Made by a program: the position numbers and the translations under genes. Positions 14,143 to 21,700 of a stretch of 64,000 nt of DNA are shown in pieces; position 1 is the stretch's first letter; every line of letters starts with the position of its first letter. The DNA is from Streptomyces sp. BA2 (GTDB taxonomy: Bacteria; Actinomycetota; Actinomycetes; Streptomycetales; Streptomycetaceae): assembly GCF_009769735.1 (NCBI RefSeq), contig NZ_WSRO01000002.1, forward strand, positions 744,001 to 808,000. The letters are read 5' to 3'. The notes beneath the pieces were generated by a model. That model was given only the letters and a program-made list of their open reading frames with translations, searched no databases and was not told where the DNA came from.

Positions 14143-14388
14143 TCAGTGGCAGGTGCAGTCGCAGAGCCTGCCGGTGAACTTCTGATTCCGGCGGCACCGC
14201 TGGTGCATGCGGTCGGCCCACGCTTCGAGTTCGCCGGCCCGGTAGGTGTGGACGGCGCCGGCTTCGGTGAGGAGGCCCGCGGTCTCGCATGCGGTGGACG
14301 TGTACGGCCGCGTCTCGATGAGGGCGAGTACATCGTCGGGGAGCTGTTCGCGGGTGTCACCGGGCGGGGGCGGCGCCCAGTCCGTCAC
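14143..14388 (-). CDS. 81-residue Cys/His-tailed hypothetical protein
   Basis: GTG start at 14388. Helical N-terminus (TREQLPDDVLALIETRPYTS), then CETAGLL and a basic Cys-rich tail (QRCRRNQKFTGRLCDCTCH) that may bind metal. It starts a few bases after the toxin gene's stop, so it is probably the third gene of that operon. No family recognised. Confidence 0.65.
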   Translation of the reverse strand: MTDWAPPPPGDTREQLPDDVLALIETRPYTSTACETAGLLTEAGAVHTYRAGELEAWADRMHQRCRRNQKFTGRLCDCTCH

Positions 14389-14391
14389 GGC

Positions 14392-14652
14392 TCACACCTC
14401 GATGTACACGATGACGACGTGGCTGCCGAATTCGGCGATGTAGTACACGATCCGGGCGCCGGTGTCGGGTTCGCGGTAGTCGCGCAGCGGTTCGCGGCCG
14501 GGTGCGAGGTCTCCGATGCCGGGGTTGGTCTGGACGGCGACGATGGCACGGTCGGCGGCGATCATCTCGCCGGTGTCGTACCGGTCGATCTGGCGTTGGG
14601 CGCCGGGGGTGAGGATCGCTTGCGCCCGCCAGGGGCCGTGCCTAGGCGACAT
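14392..14652 (-). CDS. RelE/ParE-type toxin (predicted)
   Basis: 86 residues. The layout fits the RelE/ParE fold: basic N-terminus, LTPGAQRQIDRYDTG and a C-terminal strand pair around GARIVYYIAEFGSHVVIVYIEV (partial: VYYIAEFGS, then VVIVYIEV). The family cuts mRNA on the ribosome (RelE) or inhibits gyrase (ParE); I cannot tell which. The ATG at 14652 overlaps the upstream gene by 11 bp, as is usual for toxin-antitoxin pairs. Confidence 0.7.
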   Translation of the reverse strand: MSPRHGPWRAQAILTPGAQRQIDRYDTGEMIAADRAIVAVQTNPGIGDLAPGREPLRDYREPDTGARIVYYIAEFGSHVVIVYIEV

Positions 14653-14851
14653 GCCAGCGCGTCGGGTCGATGCCGAGCTGCTGGTAGTGGCCGTCGCGTA
14701 CTTGCTCCCAGGGCACGCATTCATCCTGGCCGGGGAGTCCGTTGGCGGCGATGTCTTCGAGGACTGCCGCCAGTTCGGGTGACGTCTCGCGCTCTTGTTC
14801 GGCCCAGTCTGCGACGGCTGCTGCCTTCTCGGCTGCGAGTTCGGTGCGCAT
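14642..14851 (-). CDS. Antitoxin partner of the RelE/ParE-type toxin (predicted)
   Basis: 69 residues, acidic and helical (MRTELAAEKAAAVADWAEQ, then SPELAAVLEDIAANGLPG). Order (antitoxin first), small size, overlap with the toxin gene, and a palindromic upstream region all support the role. No standard DNA-binding motif is obvious, so the family is uncertain. ATG at 14851 with GGGAG; a GTG one codon upstream is an alternative. Confidence 0.6.
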   Translation of the reverse strand: MRTELAAEKAAAVADWAEQERETSPELAAVLEDIAANGLPGQDECVPWEQVRDGHYQQLGIDPTRWHVA

Positions 14852-14883
14852 CACGGTCTCCCTGTCATGGCCTAGGCCACCAC

Positions 14884-14911
14884 GATATCTCGCTGATATC
14901 AGACTGATATC
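14884..14911. promoter_or_regulatory. Three GATATC palindromes on an 11-bp period (toxin-antitoxin operator)
   Basis: GATATC at 14884-14889, 14895-14900 and 14906-14911, that is exactly one helical turn apart, with CTGATATCAG flanks on the middle copy. They lie 33-60 bp upstream of the antitoxin start, the expected place for cooperative autorepression. Confidence 0.6.
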
Positions 14912-14981
14912 ACCCCTTGCCGTATTGGCAGGTCAGGCGCCCTGCCCGTCCCTCATCCCGGCCGCCATCGTTACCCCGGTC

Positions 14982-15170
14982 ATGGATCTCTCCGCCGACA
15001 TCCCGACCGCCACCGACCCGCCGTCCTCGCTGCTGCCGCTGCTGTCGCTGGCGGAGGCGCATGACGTGCTCGACGTGCTGGCCGCGGTGGCGTCCGGCGC
15101 CGTGCCGGATCGGGAGGCGGCGGAGCGGCTCCTGACGAACCTCGCCGCGCGGGTGCCGTCACGGGATTAG
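14982..15170 (+). CDS. 62-residue hypothetical protein
   Basis: ATG at 14982, TAG at 15168-15170. Helical and Leu-rich (SLLPLLSLAEAHDVLDVLAA, then REAAERLLTNLAARVPSRD). It runs opposite to the flanking genes and ends just at the convergent membrane-protein gene. Moderate support from codon pattern only. Confidence 0.5.
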   Translation: MDLSADIPTATDPPSSLLPLLSLAEAHDVLDVLAAVASGAVPDREAAERLLTNLAARVPSRD

Positions 15171-15625
15171 GCGGCGAGTGCGAGTCCTGTGACGGCAGCG
15201 AGAGCGAGGCAGCCGATCCCGCCAAGGAGGAAGTGGATCGCATGCCGGATCCCGTACATCTTCCGAGCAGCGAGGCGGGCGAGGACGCAGAGCCGATCAG
15301 CACGCTGGTCTTCGAGGAGTTGCTCGCGGATCTGGTCGGGTGTGCAGGTGGCCCAGTGCGGCCAGCCGTGCGGGGTGCTGCCGCCGAGGGCGGGCCGGAC
15401 GACGAGGAGGAGCATCACGATCGCGGCACAGAACGCCGCAACTCCGCACCCGCCGATGATCTGTGCGGCCAGGGGGAGGCTGGAGTCCTTGACGGTGCCG
15501 CCGACGACGGCGAGTGCGGCGCCGGCGAGGCCGATGAGGAGACCTGCTTTTGTATCGGCGCGACCTATCTCTGCGGAGACGTGGGCCAGTTCGGCGTCGA
15601 AGGCCTGGTCAGTTCGGTCGGTCAC
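15167..15625 (-). CDS. Membrane protein resembling Pycsar effectors (PycTM/DUF5706-like)
   Basis: 152 residues. SAEIGRADTKAGLLIGLAG at the N-terminus is a typical start of PycTM-like proteins, and three hydrophobic stretches follow (about 25-45, 54-76, 128-151). In Pycsar anti-phage defence such effectors damage the membrane when they sense cCMP or cUMP. No pyrimidine cyclase gene is visible in the window, so it is an orphan here. It is coupled by a 4-bp overlap to the upstream zinc-ribbon protein gene. Could instead be an unrelated small membrane protein. Confidence 0.5.
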   Translation of the reverse strand: MTDRTDQAFDAELAHVSAEIGRADTKAGLLIGLAGAALAVVGGTVKDSSLPLAAQIIGGCGVAAFCAAIVMLLLVVRPALGGSTPHGWPHWATCTPDQIREQLLEDQRADRLCVLARLAARKMYGIRHAIHFLLGGIGCLALAAVTGLALAA

Positions 15626-16545
15626 GAGCCCCCCTCGTACTGGCGTTCGCTCCAGTGCCGCCTGTCGTCAGCGGCGCATTCGGCGACGGTCGGCCCGTCG
15701 CTGCTGGTCGCAGAGTTATCCGGGGTTGTCCGGTCCACGCGTCGGCGGGGAGTAGTGCCGTCGTGCAGCCGCTGACGGATGGCGGCTGCCGCAGCTGCGG
15801 ACGGAGGTGTGTTGATGGCCTGGTCGTAGGCGTTGGCGCCCGCTCGCTCCTCGATGGCGTCGTGGGCGGCGGTCGGGTCGGGACAGTCGACCTGCGGGCA
15901 GGTGACGTACCCGCCGTCGCCGAGGAAGAGTCCGCTGCGGAGGCACGCCGGGCACTTTCCGGCTACGTCGGGCAGGCCTCGGGTGGCCGCTTCAAGCTCG
16001 GCTTTGACGGCGACGAGGACCGCGACCGCCACGGCCTGCCGGGTGGTGAGGCGCAGCCACTCCCCGCGGGCTTGGAGGGCGGGTCCGACGGCGTTGACGG
16101 CGAGGGCCTTGAGGCGGGGTGGGACGACGGCCTGGTGCTCGGCGAAGTCGCCTATGGCTCGGGCGACATCGCGCAACGGCTGCGGCCAGGCGTTCGGGTC
16201 GGCCATGAAGGCGTGCGCCCAGTCCTGCTCGTAGTCGCAGCCGAGGACGTGGCAGCGCCATCCGCTTTCGGTGGCTTCGAGGATGGCGTTCGGGTGGGCG
16301 GGGTGTTCGTTGCCGCAGGTGAACGGGTGCATGCCGCCTTCCCGTTGGAATCGGTTGAGGGCGTCGACCTGTTCGGGTGTCCACGGGGAGCGGATCTTGT
16401 CGGTGGGGCGGGCGGTGGCGGAGCCCTCCACGGCACCGCTGAGCGACTGCGAGGCCCCCGGAGGCCGCCCGGCGCCTCCTCGGGGCTGCGAGGCACCCTC
16501 AGGGGCTTCTGGGGCCGTCTGGCGGGGTGTTGGGGTGTCGGTCAT
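15622..16545 (-). CDS. Zinc-ribbon hypothetical protein, 307 residues
   Basis: Starts MTDTPTPRQTAPEAPEG with a Pro/Gly/Ala-rich first 60 residues. HPFTCGNEHPAHPNA and WRCHVLGCDYEQDWAHAF form a first Cys/His cluster, and KCPACLRSGLFLGDGGYVTC plus a nearby CPDP a second, a classic zinc-ribbon layout. A hydrophobic helix QAVAVAVLVAVKAELEA separates them. Similar proteins are common in actinophage genomes and Streptomyces elements; function unknown. Confidence 0.7.
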   Translation of the reverse strand: MTDTPTPRQTAPEAPEGASQPRGGAGRPPGASQSLSGAVEGSATARPTDKIRSPWTPEQVDALNRFQREGGMHPFTCGNEHPAHPNAILEATESGWRCHVLGCDYEQDWAHAFMADPNAWPQPLRDVARAIGDFAEHQAVVPPRLKALAVNAVGPALQARGEWLRLTTRQAVAVAVLVAVKAELEAATRGLPDVAGKCPACLRSGLFLGDGGYVTCPQVDCPDPTAAHDAIEERAGANAYDQAINTPPSAAAAAAIRQRLHDGTTPRRRVDRTTPDNSATSSDGPTVAECAADDRRHWSERQYEGGS

Positions 16546-16997
16546 GCGGCGTCCTTCCGAGCTGCGCTGATCTCTCCCGGCTGGATTTCCGAGACGCTCA
16601 CCCCTCCGAGCAGCGCCACGATGTCCATGCGGAGCTGAAAGTTGTCGCGCTTGTACTCCTGGAGCGTGATGCTCTGCTTGGCGATGCGCGCCCAGTACTG
16701 GTCCAACTTGACGTAGAGGTCGTCCAGTTCATCACTGGTCATGTCGTCGAGCCTGGTCCGGGGGGCGGGTGCCCTGCGACTCGCGGCCGTGGCGTAGATC
16801 AGGAGGCCTTGCCCGCAGAGCTGGAGAATCTTCTCCGCCCAGTCGAGGGTGAGGGTGGCCCTTCCGGTGAGCATGCTGGACATGTGCTTGGTACTGAGGC
16901 CAAGGCTGCGGCAGGCTGAGGCTTGACTGATCTTGGCGTGCTCAAGCGCGTCCCGGACTTGATTCCGGAGCTGCTCCTCAGCGAACGAGCGAGTCAT
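16542..16997 (-). CDS. XRE-type helix-turn-helix protein
   Basis: 151 residues. Residues 14-60 form an XRE-like domain (RDALEHAKISQASACRSLGL, then STKHMSSMLTGRATLTLDWA). A charged C-terminal helix follows (SDELDDLYVKLDQYWARIA, QEYKRDNFQLRMDIV). Could regulate the long leftward operon. ATG at 16997 overlaps the next gene (ATGA). Confidence 0.75.
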   Translation of the reverse strand: MTRSFAEEQLRNQVRDALEHAKISQASACRSLGLSTKHMSSMLTGRATLTLDWAEKILQLCGQGLLIYATAASRRAPAPRTRLDDMTSDELDDLYVKLDQYWARIAKQSITLQEYKRDNFQLRMDIVALLGGVSVSEIQPGEISAARKDAA

Positions 16998-17161
16998 CGC
17001 TTCCTCCGTGCTCGGGCTGCCGCACGCCGGGCGGCGCGGTTGGGTTTCGGGTCGGGCGCGTCGTCGGGGATCACGGTTTCGGTCCGCACGGTGCTGGTCA
17101 TCCAGGTGACGCCCGGTTTCGGCGTGTGCTCGCCGCGGGGGCTGTTGGAGGGTCTGGTCAC
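16994..17161 (-). CDS. 55-residue basic protein
   Basis: GTG start at 17161 overlapping the stop of the upstream gene (GTGA), stop overlapping the next start (ATGA). The C-terminus is very basic (NRAARRAAARARRKR), suggesting nucleic acid contact. No family recognised. The tight double overlap supports it as real. Confidence 0.55.
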   Translation of the reverse strand: MTRPSNSPRGEHTPKPGVTWMTSTVRTETVIPDDAPDPKPNRAARRAAARARRKR

Positions 17162-17316
17162 AGCCACTCCCCCGCTTCGTCGCTGAGCTGCACGTTGGTG
17201 GCGGTGATGACGACTGCGCCTTGGCCGCGCTCGTCGACGTTGACGGCGGGCGGCGGGTCCTCGAGCAGGTCGATCTCGGAGTGGCCGGACGGCTCGAGGG
17301 CCATACCGCCCGTCAC
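17158..17316 (-). CDS. 52-residue acidic protein
   Basis: GTG at 17316 (GTGA overlap with the upstream stop); an in-frame ATG four codons later is an alternative. Sequence includes HSEIDLLEDPPPAVNVDERGQ and VQLSDEAGEWL. Unknown function. Confidence 0.5.
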   Translation of the reverse strand: MTGGMALEPSGHSEIDLLEDPPPAVNVDERGQGAVVITATNVQLSDEAGEWL

Positions 17317-17762
17317 GGCTGCTCCCGGTTGATCGCGCGGGCGACGGCGAGGGCGGCGGCAGCGGGGCAGGTGGCGGGGGCGCAGCCGACGTGCCTGGCG
17401 TTGCCTTCGCGGACGCCCGGGTCGTCGGGGTTGTCGGCCACGGCCGTGAGCAGGTCGGCGAGGGCGAGGCCTACGGTGGGGTCCATGGCAGCGGCGTATC
17501 GCCCGTGGTCCGGCGAGATGGACGGCTGGCCGCCCCGCGTACCGATCGACCCGCCGTGCAGGAGCCGTACTGCGGTGGGGCTGTCAGTGGCGATGAGGGC
17601 ACAGCTTCCGTCGCGCTGTGCGGGAGCGCCAGGGAGGACGCCGGGGCGGTAGCGGACGTCCCAGTGCGCGGTGGGTCGGCCTTGCGGATCGGTGCTGGCG
17701 GCAGTGGCGAGGGCGCGCAGCGTCTCGGCGGCGGCGCGGAGTTCGTCGGCGGGGCTGGTCAT
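17313..17762 (-). CDS. 149-residue hypothetical protein
   Basis: Starts MTSPADELRAAAETLRALAT; two Cys at the C-terminus (VGCAPATCPAAAALA). Alternating Ala/Leu-rich helices and a middle with SIGTRGGQPSISPDHGRYAA. This general type is common in Streptomyces elements. No enzymatic motif. Confidence 0.65.
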   Translation of the reverse strand: MTSPADELRAAAETLRALATAASTDPQGRPTAHWDVRYRPGVLPGAPAQRDGSCALIATDSPTAVRLLHGGSIGTRGGQPSISPDHGRYAAAMDPTVGLALADLLTAVADNPDDPGVREGNARHVGCAPATCPAAAALAVARAINREQP

Positions 17763-17980
17763 GTGGTCCTCCGGGGCTGAGGTTTCGGTACGGCCAGCCC
17801 GTCGCGTTTCGCCATCTGCGTGAGGGCGCGTTCGATGACGGCGGCGGGGACTTGGCCGGGGTAACAGGTCGCGAGGATGCGGGCGGCCATGTGATTGACG
17901 TACTTGCGGGCGGCCTGCTTGGCAGGTCTGGCGGGCTTCGCTCGGCCGTCGGCGCCGATGGTGATCCGCGGGCCCGTCAC
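17759..17980 (-). CDS. 73-residue basic protein
   Basis: GTG start at 17980 (GTGA overlap). ITIGADGRAKPARPAKQAARK leads to a helical part ending KRDGLAVPKPQPRRTT. The abundance of Lys/Arg and Pro suggests nucleic acid or protein binding. Unknown. Confidence 0.55.
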   Translation of the reverse strand: MTGPRITIGADGRAKPARPAKQAARKYVNHMAARILATCYPGQVPAAVIERALTQMAKRDGLAVPKPQPRRTT

Positions 17981-18960
17981 GGCTGGTCCTCGCTGATCAC
18001 GGCGGTGATGCGCGCCAGCCGGAACAGTCGCTTCGCGAAGGGGGCATTGCGCGGTTCGGTGTCGAGGCGCACCGGGATCCACATCGCTGCTTCGCCGAAG
18101 TCTGCGGTCGGATCGGCCAGCAGGTCTTGGAGCTCTCGGATACGGGCGGCGGGGAGGTCGGCGGCCATGCGGCGGAGCTGGCACGCACAGACGGAATCCC
18201 GCTCGGGTACGCCCTGCTCGACGGTGAACCAGCAGCGACCGTCGACGTCGTGGTAGCGCGTCTCGTGCTCGCAGGATCCGCACCGCACGGCGCCCACGGA
18301 TGCGGGGCCGTCGAGCCGAGTGAAGCGCGCTTGCCGCCCCTCGCCGTCCCCCACCTCGCCGACGAACGACTCCACCGGCCGCGCCCACCAGTCGTCGCCG
18401 GACCGGTACACGACCAGCCGCTCCCCCGACTCCGTGTGCGCAGCCGTGGCCGCTACCTCATAGTGGGCACCCTTGAAATGCCGGTAGAGGCCGGGCTCGA
18501 CGACCGACTGAGCTGCCTCGCCGAGCCCGTCGACGGGCTCCCCCCCGTGGTGCAGGTCGTCGGCGGGGCGCTGCAGCCCGGCCTGCGCGTCGAACTCGCG
18601 GCGGGTCTCGGGGAGGGCGGCCCGTGCGCGGATGCGCATGACGGCGGCGCGGGCGCCGATCGCAACGTCATCGTGCTGATCGCGGTAGTCGGCTTCGATC
18701 GCATCGCACTCGGCAAGGACAGTGGCGGGCTCCTCCTTAGGCTCGGCCGCCTCTCGCTCGCGGACAGGCTCGAATCCCTCACCGGGCTCGGCGCGCAGCC
18801 AGCCGTCACGGGCCAACTGCACCAGCGCGTGAGCGAGGAAGTTCCGGCCGGAAGTCGTTCGAGCCGCAGCATCAAGCCGGTTGGCGCCTTCGGTCGCGGA
18901 ATCGAGCGCGGCAAGCGGCAGCCCGTCAGCAGCAGGCGGAACGAACAGGTCAGTGGTCAC
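17977..18960 (-). CDS. 327-residue protein with a DUF1653-like domain
   Basis: The N-terminal 150 residues are charged helix. About 155-205 reads GLYRHFKGAHYEVAATAAHT, then GERLVVYRSGDDWWARPVES, matching the small beta-barrel DUF1653 domain. A Cys-rich C-terminal part follows (VRCGSCEHETRYH, CWFTVEQG, CACQLRRMA), probably a zinc-binding fold. Function of the family is not established; in phages it often sits among DNA-metabolism genes. Confidence 0.7.
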   Translation of the reverse strand: MTTDLFVPPAADGLPLAALDSATEGANRLDAAARTTSGRNFLAHALVQLARDGWLRAEPGEGFEPVREREAAEPKEEPATVLAECDAIEADYRDQHDDVAIGARAAVMRIRARAALPETRREFDAQAGLQRPADDLHHGGEPVDGLGEAAQSVVEPGLYRHFKGAHYEVAATAAHTESGERLVVYRSGDDWWARPVESFVGEVGDGEGRQARFTRLDGPASVGAVRCGSCEHETRYHDVDGRCWFTVEQGVPERDSVCACQLRRMAADLPAARIRELQDLLADPTADFGEAAMWIPVRLDTEPRNAPFAKRLFRLARITAVISEDQP

Positions 18961-18993
18961 GGTGCTTCTCCTTGATCGGGTCGGTGGGGATGG

Positions 18994-19713
18994 TCAGTTG
19001 GTGCCGAGGTAGCGGTAGCCCCTGCGGGGCCGGAAGCGGTGGAGGCGGACGCGGGTACGGCGTCCGGGCGTCTCGTTCCCGAGGCGCTCGTGGAGTTCGA
19101 TGAGGGCGTGGGTGTCGCTGACCTCGACGATGCGGACCGTGCGGCCGTGACTGCGTGGGTCGGTGTCCTGCCAGATCTGACCGACAGCAGGGGGCGGGTT
19201 CTCGATCCGCCTCAACGCCTCTCGTTGCGCTCGCAGCGCTCGGCCCTGATCACGCCGGCGCTCGCCCTTGGCCCGCTCGCACGTTCGGCACACGCGACTC
19301 CCTTGGCGCCGGATCGTGTTCGCTTCGTCGTAGGGGTGGCCTTGCGGGCAATGGGTGCGCCGCGCGGCGATGGCGAACGGACTGTTGCTACGGAGGGCGT
19401 TCTCCCCCGGCGTTACAACTTCGAGGTGGTCTGGGTTCACGCAACGCCGGTGCAGACAGCCCCTGCCTCCAGCGCATTGGGCATCTCGCGTGTGGCAGAC
19501 GTGGTCTAGATGCATCCCGTCGGGTATGGGACCGACCGTGATCAAGTAGGCGTAGCGGTGCGCGTAGAACTGCACCTTGCTGACGGAGAACTTTCCGTAC
19601 CCCTCGCGGTCGAGGGGCGGGTGCCACAGCCAGCAGGTCGCAGTCCGATCGGTCCGCGCCCAGAACACTTCCGCCCGCCGCATCAGCGCCGAGATCTCAA
19701 GCTGCTTGCTCAC
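18994..19713 (-). CDS. HNH endonuclease-type protein
   Basis: 239 residues. MHLDHVCHTRDAQC (about 67-80), CLHRRCVNPDHLEVVTPGEN (86-105) show the HNH pattern with Asp70-His71, Asn93 and His96, plus paired cysteines for zinc. A second Cys cluster (HCPQGHPYDEANT, CRTCERAK) follows, and the C-terminal 70 residues look like a small beta domain (VGQIWQDTDPRSHGRTVRIV). HNH proteins of phages cut DNA or assist packaging. Specific role unknown. Confidence 0.82.
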   Translation of the reverse strand: MSKQLEISALMRRAEVFWARTDRTATCWLWHPPLDREGYGKFSVSKVQFYAHRYAYLITVGPIPDGMHLDHVCHTRDAQCAGGRGCLHRRCVNPDHLEVVTPGENALRSNSPFAIAARRTHCPQGHPYDEANTIRRQGSRVCRTCERAKGERRRDQGRALRAQREALRRIENPPPAVGQIWQDTDPRSHGRTVRIVEVSDTHALIELHERLGNETPGRRTRVRLHRFRPRRGYRYLGTN

Positions 19714-19741
19714 AGGTGCACTCCAATGCAGGGTGGGGTGA

Positions 19742-19770
19742 GCACCGCCCGGACAGCAGCCGGGCGGTGC
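19742..19770 (-). terminator. Intra-operon hairpin upstream of the HNH gene
   Basis: GCACCGCCCGG (19742-19752), 7-nt loop, CCGGGCGGTGC (19760-19770). A perfect 11-bp stem between 19792 and the HNH gene start at 19713; it could attenuate transcription into the downstream genes. Confidence 0.6.
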
Positions 19771-19791
19771 GCTCGCGTGGTCACGGGGTGC

Positions 19792-20166
19792 TCACTGGGA
19801 CCAGCCGATGAGCCGGAACTCGGCGCCCTGGTTTTCCATCTCCCGCTTCGACGAGCAGACGTCGCCCGCCCACACGAGGCGGAGGATCGCGGCGTCGGCC
19901 AGCAGGGTCGGCGGGCTGGTCTGGTACTCGCCGTACAGGAAGCCCTCCTCGTCGACCCAGACCGCGCTGTGGTCACGGCTGGGTCGCTCGGCCGTAGGGG
20001 CGATACCGGCCTCGACAGCGGCGCGCAGCCACTCCTCAGCCTCGAACAGCAGCACCGCTTTGGACTCCGATCGGAGCTGCTCCCAGGACGGATTGCCGCT
20101 GAACTCCTCGTGCGCCATGTCCTGGCGGCGTCGGGCGAGCTGACGGATACGGGGGTCGGTGCTCAT
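19792..20166 (-). CDS. 124-residue hypothetical protein
   Basis: ATG at 20166 with GAAGGAG. Helical (RIRQLARRRQDMAHEEF, KAVLLFEAEEWLRAAVE) then beta (AVWVDEEGFLYGEYQTS, DAAILRLVWAGDVCSS). No motif recognised; small alpha/beta protein of the element. Confidence 0.6.
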   Translation of the reverse strand: MSTDPRIRQLARRRQDMAHEEFSGNPSWEQLRSESKAVLLFEAEEWLRAAVEAGIAPTAERPSRDHSAVWVDEEGFLYGEYQTSPPTLLADAAILRLVWAGDVCSSKREMENQGAEFRLIGWSQ

Positions 20167-20194
20167 GTGCTTCTCCTTCGGGTCGGGTTGGGGA

Positions 20195-20401
20195 TCACGG
20201 GGCGGGCTGGCAGGCGGGGCACAGGTCGACCAGCCGGCCGCCGCGCCGGGGCCGCACCCAGCCGTCGGCCCGGCCGTCCGCCCGCACCTCAGCCGCGGTC
20301 AGCGAGGCGAAGCGGGCACGGACCGCGGCCGACTCCGGGCAATCGCGGGACTCGTCGGGGCCGTCACAGGAGACCTCGACGCCCAAGGCGTGGGCGCTCA
20401 C
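20195..20401 (-). CDS. 68-residue Cys-containing protein
   Basis: GTG start at 20401 (GTGA overlap with upstream stop). VEVSCDGPDESRDCPE at the N-terminus and VDLCPACQPAP at the C-terminus give two Cys pairs, compatible with one zinc site. Unknown function. Confidence 0.55.
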   Translation of the reverse strand: MSAHALGVEVSCDGPDESRDCPESAAVRARFASLTAAEVRADGRADGWVRPRRGGRLVDLCPACQPAP

Positions 20402-21000
20402 CGCTGCACCGCCCCGCCCTGCGCGCGACGGCGGATGGTGATGCCGGGTCCGGTGTCGACGCCGTCGTCGTGGCGTTCGATCAGCTCGAACTCGGTGTCG
20501 TAGCCGGACGACGGGTTCTGCGGCAGCCACTCCAGACGGCCGGTCACCTCTGACTCGGACCGCAGCCACGCCTCCGCGGCGCCCTTCGCTCCGGCCTCGC
20601 TGTTGGTGTAGCCGATCAGGTAGTCGGAGACGTTGCCTGGCTCGTACATCACCTCCCAGGCGGGCAGAACACTGTCGAGGCTGCGGTCTGCGGGGGCGTC
20701 GACGGCCGTCCACTGATGGACGACGACGGGACGCTGCTCGACCTCGGTGGCCTTGATCTCGTCGCGGTAGCCCCAGTGGTCGTGGCCGTCCTGCTGCTCG
20801 GTCAGGCCCCGCTCGTAGTGGACGCTGTACGCCAGTCCGTCATCCGGGGCGCGGAAGACGAGTTCGTGGACGGACACCCAGCGGCGAGTGTCGACCTGCC
20901 GCTCGTGCAGGTGCTCGGCCTGCTGACCGTCCTCGGCATCCCAGTCGTTCGGGACACCCATAGCGGTGAGTTGATCGCGGGGGAACGTTCGAGTGGTCAT
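20398..21000 (-). CDS. 200-residue hypothetical protein
   Basis: ATG at 21000 (GAAGGAGAAGCCTGA leader). Acidic and aromatic, with an opening basic piece MTTRTFPRDQLTAMGV and a long beta-rich centre (DTRRWVSVHELVFRA, GLAYSVHYERGLTE). No recognisable domain. It looks like a soluble protein of about 22 kDa. Confidence 0.65.
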   Translation of the reverse strand: MTTRTFPRDQLTAMGVPNDWDAEDGQQAEHLHERQVDTRRWVSVHELVFRAPDDGLAYSVHYERGLTEQQDGHDHWGYRDEIKATEVEQRPVVVHQWTAVDAPADRSLDSVLPAWEVMYEPGNVSDYLIGYTNSEAGAKGAAEAWLRSESEVTGRLEWLPQNPSSGYDTEFELIERHDDGVDTGPGITIRRRAQGGAVQR

Positions 21001-21070
21001 TCAGGCTTCTCCTTCAGTCGAGTTGGGGTGGATCAAGGCCGGGGTGGGGTGGACGGGGTTCAACGTGCGG

Positions 21071-21700
21071 TCAGGCGGCCTCGCCCTCCTCCTGAGCCGT
21101 GAAGGAGGGAAGGTGGGATGCGGGCCACTGGCATCCCTCGAGGCCGGACGCGTTCTTCTCCGGCACGTCCGCGAGGGGATGACCGAGGTGGTGCAGGCCC
21201 ATCGCGAGCAGCGCATAGGCGTCGGCTTCGTCGTAGCGGGCGACGCCCTCGAGTTCGATGCCGTACCGGTCCGCCACCGAAGTGCGCACCTCGCCCTTGC
21301 ACGCGTTGCCCTTACCGGCCGCATACAGGGCGCGGCAGGACGGCGGGGCTATGGCGTAGGGAATGTCGCGGCGCCAGCAGGCGTGGCGGACCATGACGCG
21401 CAGCCCGGCGAGGTCTTCGTGGCGGTGCTTCACGCCGCCGCCGAACGACGGCCCCTCGATGACCACCAGGTCTGCTCGGCGGATGAACGAGGTGACCTCG
21501 TCGATCAAGAACTTCAGCCGCGCATGGCCGGTGAGCTTCTTCGGGCGGATGAAGTCCGTCCATCCCGCGCCCGCTACTCCCGTGCACTTGAGGCTGAGGT
21601 CGAGGCCGATGACCAGCGGAACAGCGTCATCTCGGACGGCACTTGCGGGGAGCTGACCCGCGTGGGCGGCGGGGACAGGTTCGTGCATCGGAGCTCCCAT
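21071..21700 (-). CDS. RuvC-like Holliday junction resolvase
   Basis: 209 residues. The RNase H-like fold is indicated by VIGLDLSLKCTGVAGAGW (Asp34), LVVIEGPSFGGG (Glu82) and RYDEADAYALLAMG (acidic residues near 167-170), the usual order of RuvC catalytic acidic residues. It would cut four-way junctions during recombination or replication of the element. ATG at 21700 overlaps the helicase stop by one base, so the two are coupled. Confidence 0.8.
   Translation of the reverse strand: MGAPMHEPVPAAHAGQLPASAVRDDAVPLVIGLDLSLKCTGVAGAGWTDFIRPKKLTGHARLKFLIDEVTSFIRRADLVVIEGPSFGGGVKHRHEDLAGLRVMVRHACWRRDIPYAIAPPSCRALYAAGKGNACKGEVRTSVADRYGIELEGVARYDEADAYALLAMGLHHLGHPLADVPEKNASGLEGCQWPASHLPSFTAQEEGEAA

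Noticed and set aside
15622..16545. Cyclase partner for the Pycsar-like protein
   Set aside because: The coupled upstream gene has zinc-ribbon pairs but no nucleotide cyclase motifs.
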